The position numbers and the translations under genes were made by a program. DNA of 64,000 bases from Nansenia antarctica (taxonomy: Eukaryota; Chordata; Actinopteri; Argentiniformes; Microstomatidae): positions 29,992,176 through 30,056,175 of the forward strand of contig OZ022351.1 of the NCBI GenBank assembly GCA_963989245.1. Direction: 5' to 3'. Position 1 is the stretch's first letter. Every line of letters starts with the position of its first letter. This document shows positions 1 through 8,700 of this stretch, one piece after another. The notes below the pieces were generated by a model, which worked only from the letters and a program-made list of their open reading frames with translations, was not told where the DNA came from and ran no database searches.

Positions 1-189
1 GGCCAAGGTGCTAGACCACTGGACCACCCCAGGCCAAGGTGCTAGACCACTGGACCACCCCAGGCCATGGTGCTAGACCACTGGACCACCCCAGGCCAAG
101 GTGCTAGACCACTGGACCACCCCAGGCCATGGTGCTAGACCACTGGACCACCCCAGGCCATGGTGCTAGACCACTGGACCACCCCAGGC
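1..189. repeat. 31-bp satellite (SINE-head derived), 6 units
   Basis: Six near-identical 31-bp units run from the window edge. Read on the minus strand, each is the first part of the tRNA-like SINE at 7,122–7,314, including its A-box-like stretch TGGTCCAGTGGTCTAGC. Units differ mainly at one position (AAGG versus ATGG). The same array recurs at 19,691–20,240, 33,525–33,970 and 44,375–44,497. Confidence 0.9.
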
Positions 190-379
190 CACCAGATTAG
201 GATGTTTTAATTGAGTGGGTTGGGGGAGGTGGGCGGCGCCCCACACAGTCTCTACGGCCTCGGGGTTTAGGGGGGACGACAACAACAACCACCGCCTCGG
301 GGGATCGGTCAGATTAAGGGATCAGACAGACTGGGAGTTTAATAAGGTTGGCCCTTTTATTCAGACTGAGCTGAAACTG
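190..379. other. Conserved spacer after satellite, no gene seen
   Basis: This stretch, starting CCACCAGATTAGGATG, follows the satellite in all four modules of the window (also near 20,238, 33,973 and 44,497). It contains a short GACAACAACAACC stretch and a G-rich run. I see no exon in it. A 63-aa open frame here is not conserved enough to call. Confidence 0.6.
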
Positions 380-873
380 AGGTCATGTTCTCACATGAAA
401 GTCTGAATCAGGACCCGGAGCAAGTGGATGAGTTTGCAACATTGTTGCTTAAATTATTTCTCTGATTTGCGTTCTCACAGCCCTTTATGTAAACGAAGTA
501 ACATACGCAATCGAAGCAACAGACGTGGTAGTTGATTGGTCAGAAAAAAAAAAATTTGCCCGTTCGTCCCGCTCTTATCCAGATCAACTCGCGTACGCTG
601 TTGTTTTCCTATGGACAGCCTCGATGCGTCGTTTCTAATCGGAGCGAAATCACCCTTTTCAAGTGAAGCATGCGTCGGTTGTTTGCTCCGGGAGTGACTT
701 CGAATGCGCGTTCTCACAGCTCCAAACGACGCAGAGCAAAGCACATTTTATCCTAAACTCCGATTCCAAGTGAAGCAAATGTTCTAGTGAGAACACACCC
801 TAATGTTCTAGTGAGAACACACCCTAATGTTCTAGTGAGAACACACCCTAATGTTCTAGTGAGAACACCCCCT
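380..873. mobile_element. MITE with tandemly repeated right terminus
   Basis: The left end AGGTCATGTTCTCAC is roughly the inverse of the right end GTGAGAACACACCCT, as expected of a non-autonomous DNA transposon. The right terminus is repeated as four 24-bp units (778–873). The homologous element in copy C (44,670–45,117) has only two. It is absent at the matching place in A and B. The superfamily is not determined, and the open frames inside are not convincing genes. Confidence 0.55.
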
Positions 874-1148
874 GAGAAGGCAGGGAGGAAATTGTGACCA
901 CAGCAGGGGCACTGAGAAGTCACTGTTTGTGTCTGAACAGTAAGGGTTTTACAGTATGAGTTGTTTGTTTGCACCTGTACTTCATTTGGGCTGATTGTAG
1001 TGACAGCTGTGCTAGCTGTGATCAGATGATTTCACAAACTAAGCGGTCAGTTTACAGCTGTACTTTGTACTTTGTACACAACACAACTGGCAGCTTTCAG
1101 TGTGTATCTGTTATACACATAAAATCAGTAACTTTGTCTTACAACTGA

Positions 1149-1418
1149 GGGGCGGCTGTGGCGCAGGAGGTAGAGCCGGCGTCTAATGATCGCAAGGTCG
1201 GCAGATCGCCGGTTCGAGCCCCGGCTGGCCACATGTCGAGGTGTCCTTGGGTAAGACACTGAACCCCAAATTGCTCCCAATGAGCGGGCCGGCGCCTTGC
1301 ATGGTAGCTTGCCGCCATTGGTGTGTGAATGGGTGTGTGAATGGGTGAATGAGAGGCCGTTGTAAAGCATTTTGGAATAAGCCGCTATATAAGTCAGTCC
1401 ATTTACCATTTTACCATT
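1149..1418 (+). mobile_element. tRNA-derived SINE
   Basis: The head GGCGGCTGTGGCGCAGGAGG and the B-box-like GGTTCGAGCCCC are tRNA-like. The tail GCTATATAAGTCAGTCCATT followed by TTTACCATT repeats is typical of fish SINEs that share a LINE tail. It lies directly upstream of a last exon, and its tail ends about 20 bases before that exon's splice acceptor. Related copies are at 22,363, 36,363, 45,392 and 58,466 (plus strand) and at 3,103 and 51,370 (minus strand). Confidence 0.85.
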
Positions 1419-1437
1419 TCTCCCTTGTTGCCTGTAG

Positions 1438-1755
1438 GTGTTTGAGTGCCTCCACCTCAACACCCCTCCCCCCATCATGTCTGCTGGCCCCGCCCCCCCG
1501 ATCAGACCAGACCCCTTCAGGCTGGGCCCCCACCCCACCAGAGACCTGGGCTGTCCCACCCAGAGGGACGACCTGTCTGAGTCTGAAGCAGGGCCACCAC
1601 CACCCCCTGTGGATCACACGTACCATCGCCGCCTTAGGTCGAGGGCGGAGCTGGAGGCAGCGAACGCCTTGCTCGCTCTGGATCAGTGGTCACCAACCTT
1701 TTTAAGCCCAAGATCCCTGACCTCGGCCTTGGTGAAGGCAAGATCTACCTATTGA
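1438..1755 (+). pseudogene. Orphan last exon of proline-rich gene
   Basis: An acceptor (CCTTGTTGCCTGTAG) opens an exon in phase 0 that begins VFECLHLNTPPP and is proline-rich, with a conserved HRRLRSRAELEAA block. It is clearly homologous to the last exon of copy C at 45,681–45,950, and its first 21 or so codons match those of A (22,666) and B (36,666). The other exons would lie left of the window. After ALLALD the natural ending seen in C (DLHSTII, stop) is replaced by sequence starting CAGTGGTCACCAACC, which looks like a hAT terminus. The predicted tail of about 23 residues is therefore transposon-encoded. It could be a decayed copy or a functional 3' end of a gene I cannot see. The protein family is not recognised. 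Confidence 0.55.
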
Positions 1756-2110
1756 AGCGTTGAGAGAAAAAGACAGCCAAGATAGTACTTTAAACTTAAT
1801 GACGTTTTATTGCCTGTATTTTAATTAGATGCAATGCATTGGTCCAACATTAAAATTGATGCAACAACAACAAAAAAAGACTGTATCAAGCATATCAGGC
1901 AGCTGTCTTGCTTTAAGAATTGTACATAACTGAAATTCAATTCAAAGTTTGATTATGTCATTTCATTACAACACAAAAAAATAAAGGCATGGAATGATGG
2001 AATGGAGGAATGTATGATAAAATCATTTTGTTCATAGTAACGTTAGCTGACATTCTTGACATTTTGACACTTGACTGACTTAATTATTATTCTTACTTAT
2101 TAACATTGAC
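1685..2110. mobile_element. Probable hAT-type element, left end only
   Basis: The end CAGTGGTCACCAACCTTTTT resembles fish hAT/MITE termini and begins exactly where homology with the copy-C exon stops. The remainder is AT-rich non-coding sequence with AATAAA-like stretches. No matching right terminus was found, so the right boundary is arbitrary. Confidence 0.4.
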
Positions 2111-2206
2111 AAACATATTTACAATTAGCATTTTATAAAGTAGAACTGTAATGTGTACTTTCTCAGTAAGTGCTAAGTGCAGTCATCTTATGACTTTTAC
2201 GTCTGA

Positions 2207-2424
2207 GCCTCCTCCTCCTCCTGTGACACCCACAACCAGGTACGTCTGGGCCTCCTCCTCCTCCTCCTGTCACACCCACAACCAGGTACGTCTGGGCCTC
2301 CTCCTCCTCCTGTCACACCCACAACCAGGTACGTCTGGGCCTCCTCCTTCTCCTGTCACACCCACAACCAGGTACGTCTGAGCCTCCTCCTCCTCCTCCT
2401 GTCACACCCACAACCAGGTACGTC
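2207..2424. repeat. About 45–50-bp minisatellite with splice-donor-like motif
   Basis: Five units of CCT-rich sequence each end in CACAACCAGGTACGTCTG. Unit length varies with the number of CCT triplets. Each unit contains a good 5' splice-site match (CAG followed by GTACGT). It lies upstream of the first zpax-like exon seen here. Whether any unit is a used donor cannot be decided from the sequence. Confidence 0.75.
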
Positions 2425-2465
2425 TGGACTCTGGCCCAGAAACTCAGTCTGGACTGGTCACACTT

Positions 2466-2733
2466 GGGGCTTTCACACCGCTAATGATTTAGATTAGATT
2501 ACATTTTGTCTCCTTCCTTCTTGCTGGTCTTTGCAGCCTAGAGCTTTTATGGAAACCCAGCCTATTAAGCCTACTAACACAGCCTAACTTATCACACACT
2601 GTGAAGACGTGACTGTTCTGTGTTCTGGTTCCCGCTGCGCACCGACTTTTCAGTCTCCGGACCAATTGATTTGCTTCCAGACTTGGTTGGCGAACGGGCA
2701 CGGTTCCTTGGCAGTGTGAGAGCCCTAACTGTT
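2466..2733. mobile_element. MITE with GGGCTTTCACACC terminus
   Basis: The left end GGGGCTTTCACACCG and right end CAGTGTGAGAGCCC are imperfect inverted repeats of the type seen in the hairpin element at 9,151–9,345. About 265 bp long and non-coding. Confidence 0.5.
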
Positions 2734-2781
2734 ACCCAGTCTCCCCAGGTCGACTAACACTTTGTCTGTCTGTGTTTGTAG

Positions 2782-5700
2782 AACGACAACGTATTCTCCT
2801 TCAACTTTAACTTCATCACGACCGGCGCCAACGGAGATGAGGTGGTCTACGTGGTGAACAGAACCTGCCCCCTCCCTCTGCCCTGGTCCCCCAGGGAGGT
2901 CACCTGTGAGGAGACCTACATGGAGGTATGGTGGTGGGGGATGAGGGTGGCCTCCTCCTCCTCCTGGACTGGGGGGAAAATAACAGTTGTGTTTCTCTCC
3001 AGGTGTCTGTGAGGAGTGACGTCTCCTGTCCTTCTGGGACTAAACAGAGTGACTGGACTGAAGCCCTCGCAACAGTAAGCTAACACGTTCAACAGTAAGC
3101 TATATGGTAATGGTAAATGGACTGCACTTATATATAGCAACGTGCTTTATCCAAAGTGCTTTACAACGGCCTCTCATTCACACACACATTCACACACCAA
3201 TGGCGGCAAGCTGCCGTGCAAGGTGCCGGCCCGCTCACTGGGAGCAATTTGGGGTTCAGTGCTTCACTTCGTGCCTAACCACCCCGCTAGCTGTGCTGAT
3301 ATCCACGATATATACCACGGCTTCTCGTTCCATAGCGCTTAATTATTACTTCCTGTTCCCTCAGGCCCGTGGCTCCACCACCTCTGACTGGCAGGTGATG
3401 TTCCAGAAGGAGGGGGCGCGGCTGACTCCCATGAGCCTCTCTGAGGCGCGGGGGCGGGGCTACGTGTTTGACGTCACCGCGGGGAGGCTGGTGTTCCGCT
3501 CGCCCTACGGACAGCCAGACTCTACTGTCACCACTGTAAGGATTCAAGTAGTGAAAAAAACCACCGCTCCTCTGATCAGACTTTGCTGAGGTGCTGGAAC
3601 CGAAGAGTATCAGTAGAGCGCAAAATAACAGCATCCGCACACTCAAACACTGTGCAAACAAACTTGGTTCATTGCGAGCTTTCAGTCAGACCTTCTTCAT
3701 GACCGAAAAGCTCGCGATAAACCTAGTTTTTATGCACAGTGTTTGAGTGTGTGGATGCTGTTTTGCACACCAGTAAGGATTAAAAACAAATTGTTGAAAT
3801 GCATGGAGCCTGTAATTAATGTATTTGAAGTCTAAAATGACCCCAACCGCCCCCCCCCCCACACACACACACACCCCCCTTCTCTCTCCCAGGTCGACGG
3901 GGTGTCTGTGGAGGTGGTCCGTGCAACGCTGTTCTCCAAACAGAGCTGGATGGTCCTGGTGGTGGACCTGGTAGCTGCCTGCTCCATGGGTGAGTCTACA
4001 AGAATGGGAAAAGCCCCTACTTTCTCTCCTACTCTTGGTTTTACAGCGATTTATTAAAGTTAATAATAACAATAATACATTTTATTTGTAATGCACTTAA
4101 CATAAGGAAATCTCAAAGTGCTACAGATTAAAAACAGGAAAGAATAAAAATGTCAAGGCTAATAAAAGGCTCTATTAAAGGTTTTAAGGCCTTGTTTAAA
4201 AGCATCCAGACTGTGGTGCCCTTAGGTGGTCAGGGGGAGGAGAGGAGAGTTAGGTGGTCAGAGAGAGGAGAGGAGAGTTAGGTGGTCAGGGAGAGGAGGG
4301 GAGAGGAGAGGAAGGTGGTCAGGGAGGAGAGGAGGGGAGTTAGGTGGTCAGGGAGAGAGGAGAGGAGGGGAGAGGAGAGTTAGGTGGTCAGGGAGGAGGG
4401 GAGTTAGGTGGTCAGGGAGAGGAGAGGAGAGTTAGGTGGTCAGGGAGAGAAGAGGAGTTAGGTGGTCAAGGAGAGGAAGGTGGTCAGGGAGAGAGAGGAG
4501 GGGAGAGGAGAGGAAGGTGGTCAGGGAGGAGGGGAGTTAGGTGGTCGAGGAGAGTTAGGTGGTCGGAGAGAGGAGAGGAGAGTTAGGTGGTCGGAGAGAG
4601 GAGTTAGGTGGTCAGGGAGAGGAGAGAGGAGTTAGGTGGTCAGGGAGAGGAGATGGGGGAGGAGAGGAGAGTTAGGTGGTCAGGGAGAGGAGAGAGGAGT
4701 TAGGTGGTCAGGGAGAGCATTCCACAGCCTGGGAGCAGCCCAGCAGAAAGCCCGATTCCCCCATGGTGCGGAGCTTGGTCCTGGGGGTCTAAAGTTCTAT
4801 TGAGTGAGTGTCAGTCAATAGGGGGTGTGTGTCCTGGTTACAGATGAGGGGTTGTATGACGGCACACATCTGGTGTGGGAGACCCCCACGCTGCCGTCCC
4901 CTCTGGTGTCCAGCCTCTCGGGGGTGCAGGTCAGCATGGGGGTGGACAGCCAGCTGCTGGAGGAGCCCCTCCCCTCCCAGAGAGGCTACGCCCTGGACGT
5001 CACCAACACCACCGTCCAGATCAGCATCCCCCTCTACGCCCAGGGGGGCTACGGGCAGGTGAGCGGCCTCCTGGGTAAATTATAGGTGGGGGGGGGGGGG
5101 GGGGGGGGGAGTACACAGTACTTGAGCTCACACTGCAAAACGTCAGCTCTCAAAAACAAGAAAAAAAATGCAAGAAAATGGGGGAAATATTACTTAAAAT
5201 AAGCAAAGTTGTCTGCCAACTGAACAGGAAATTTACACTTGCCAAGATTTTCTTTAAACAAGTAAAAGATATCTTAAGAAATAGTGCAGTCAGACAAAAA
5301 ATAAGCATATGTTGCCTTGATTTAAGATTTACTACTTTGCAGTGCATATCTTGGAACAGATCTTGTTCTATTGTGTGTTCCATGGTTCCCTCCCCAGAGC
5401 TTTGTGATGGACAACATGTACCATGAGTTCTACATGGTGTTCCTGTACTGCCAGCAGCTGTTCCAGGACGAGGGTGGGGTCGAGACCAGACTCCGCCTCC
5501 TCAGGCCCATTTCCACGCCCCTGATGCCCCAGCCCCCCCTCACCTCCGACCGTAAGGAGCTCTGGATATTTAAGCGTTATGGAAGGAGAAGCCGTGGTGT
5601 GTGGTGGATATCGGCACAGCTAGCGGGGTGGTTAGACTGTTACACCCCCTAGCTGTGCCAATATCCACCATATACCACGGCTTCTCGTTTCATAACGCTT

Positions 5701-8700
5701 TTATAATACAACGCTTACCACATTTATCTATCAATATTTCACACAAAGAAAGACACACTTTTAATTAATGTATTTTAATGGAACTGTGTTTTATTGTAAG
5801 TGTATTCATCCGCTGAACAGTTTATCGGTTGCTAAGCAACGGTAAGAATGTAACTTCGATAACGGTAATATTATACAAACGCAGAGTAATTATGAAAAGA
5901 TGTGTCAACATTCCATTTAGCCGTGCGTATATCGTGGATATCGGCACGGCTGGAACGCAAACTGACCAATAGAGACAATGGACCAAACTGACCAATAGAG
6001 ACAATGGACCGGATCTATCCGTTGTATAATTTCACAAATCAATGACAGCTCTCTGGTAATATCTACAGGGGGGTATTCCATCAATGTTGCTAAAGGACAA
6101 TCCAGACTTATTTAGATAAATCCTGTGAGATTTATAAAACAAATCCAGCTTTATTTTGATACGTCTCAAGTTAGTCTCCTGGATTTTCCTTTAGTGACGT
6201 TGATGGAATACCCCCCTGGTCTCTGATGTATGTATATATATATACGTATATATATACCTCTTTTCCACCCACAGAAACGGTCCTTGAGGAGCGTGTGTTT
6301 ACCGTGTACCTGGGGAACATTCCCGACGACGTGGACCTGGAGGCTGTGAATCTGAACGGACAGGAGTTCCTGCTGCCTCTGGCTAACACCAGTAGTTACT
6401 CCATAGAGACGGTCGCTCAGCCCGATGACACTCATGCGTACATCCTCAGGGTGCCGTTTGAAGACCCGATTGTTCCAAAGCTGGTATGACTTTGTTACTC
6501 ACCCACTCGGTTCAATGATGTACCGGCTTATTTACTTTAAACTGTACATTTTACATTTACATGTTTGGCCTTTTTAAAAAATTCCAAAGCGACTTATAAT
6601 CGATACATTTGACTAACTAAATGAATCATCAATCCACCAGTCGTAGCAGGAAGAGTAATCTAGCTCAGGCCAGGGGCCACTGGGCAGTCGACGTGATGGA
6701 AGAAGAAAGAAAGTTTAAAAAATATAGATTGATATAGACACTGGAGAAACGGTACAAGAGGGGCAGTAGAAGTCTTAGGAGGCACAGTAAAGGGGAAAAG
6801 CGGGTGTCTCAGGAGACTCAGTGCTGGGGGGTAGTGGATGTCTCTGGAGGAGCAGTTAAGATGTAACCGGAAGAGATGGGTCTTCAGTCTCCGACAGTGT
6901 AGTGACTGTAGTTCTGACATGTTAGGACAAAATGGTATGTTGTGGTTTGTTCATGCAGTACTCCACTGAAGGGATCCTTCAATATTCACTGGACATCGGC
7001 TACATGTTGACCATCCTCCCTCAGGAGGAGACCTACTTCCACCAGGCGTCAGTCCCTCAGGAGGACTCCTACTTCCACCAGGCTTCAGTCGTGGCTCCGT
7101 TATCTGATATCTGTAAGTTGTGGCCTGGGGTGGTCCAGTGGTCTAGCCGCAGTCTACAGTGCAGCTACACCGCAGTCTACAGCGCACACATTATGCCCAT
7201 GTCTGCATGGGTTCGAATCTGGCCCATGTCCTGCCCTGCTGACATGCCCTCTCTCCCTCCTTCTCCTACTTTCCTGTCTGTCTTCACTGCATCTGTCCAA
7301 TAAAATGAAAAAATAGAAAAATTAGGGAAATGAAAAATAAGTGGGACTGCCCCACAGTAAAAGAAAGAAAGATATGTCTAAGTTGCCATGATCAGCTATA
7401 AGACTAAGACATGTCAATGATTCCAGATGGAGATTGACAATTGTCCCAATCCTCTCCTCCAACAGTCCCTCCGGCCTTCGACGGCCTCTGCACAGAGGAG
7501 GGCATCAGCTTCAAGATGGACCATCAGCCGTTTGAATACCTGTGGGAGGTGGGCGTCGGCCCGTACCCTCTGACCCCTGACCTGGCAGCCCAGAGAGGCT
7601 ACGACCTCCAGGACAACAACCAGAGTCTGACCCTGGACGTGCCTCTCTTCACCCCCGGCTACACCTACGAGGTGAAACGACTGATTTCCTTTTTTACATT
7701 TTGGGCATTTAGCAGACGCCTTATTCCAAAGCGACTTACTATCGATACATTTGACTAAGCAAGTGAATCATCAATCCACCAGTCGTAGCAGGGAGAGTAA
7801 TCTAGCTCAGGCCAGGGGCCATTGGCAGTCTCAGTGATGGAAGGAAAACCTTTTTTTAAAATATATATATATAGACTTTAGTCGTTGGAACATTCAGCTC
7901 TGTAAGAATCTATCGATCTACATCGGTCGTCTTTTGTTTTTTCCCCAGGACATTAGGTTGAAGGAGTTTTTCGGCACGTTTGAGATCCTCTTCAGACTCG
8001 CTAGGACCTCTGAGATCAAAAGCTCCTTCGTCCAGCGTTGCATCTTCCAAACGACTGAGCTCATAGGTAACTATCACCTGAAGTACAGCAGGTGTGTGCA
8101 GGGTTCCCACACCTTCTGAAACATCTACCAGAATTCAAGCACTTTCATCGACCCATGTCTATTTTCAAAAACGTTTAAGACCTTGATTTCTTTTTCTCAA
8201 ATTCACAAACTTTCAAGGACCTGTGGGAACCCTGAGGTGTGTGAGACAGGGAGACCTGGGTACTGGTCTGATGTCTTGTTCTCTGCCTCTAGTGTGTTCC
8301 ACTGAAGGGGAGATGACGGTGGCGGCTGATGTGACGTCGGCCGTCCCTGGAGCTGACCCTATCAGAACCTCCCTCCTGGACAGAACCTGCGGCCCAGAAG
8401 AGACAGACGACACCAGGGTTCTGTTTAACTTTGCCACCAACACCTGCGGAACCAGGGTCAAGGTATTCATACAAACGCCCTTCCTACCCTCCTTTCCTAC
8501 CCTCAACCCCCTCCTCCCCCCCCACACACACACAAGCACACACATACAACTCCAGAGGATCACAACCGAAATGAATCCTAGGATATTATTGTGTGCTCAT
8601 TCGTCGACAGCCTGTGTAAGTGTATGACATATGGCATTGATAATACCCTTTTATGTACATTTCATGATAGTTAGTATTTGACAAAGACAATATAATGGAA

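Noticed and set aside
1..189. CRISPR-like array
   Set aside because: Units are contiguous 31-mers without spacers, in a eukaryotic setting; it is a satellite.
1149..1250. tRNA gene candidates at SINE heads (also 7,122, 22,363, 36,363, 45,392, 50,560–50,645, 58,466)
   Set aside because: A- and B-boxes are present, but the bodies continue into SINE sequence and a full cloverleaf with acceptor stem is not seen.
4226..4586. Arg/Gly/Glu-rich frames
   Set aside because: GA-rich minisatellite inside a zpax-like intron.
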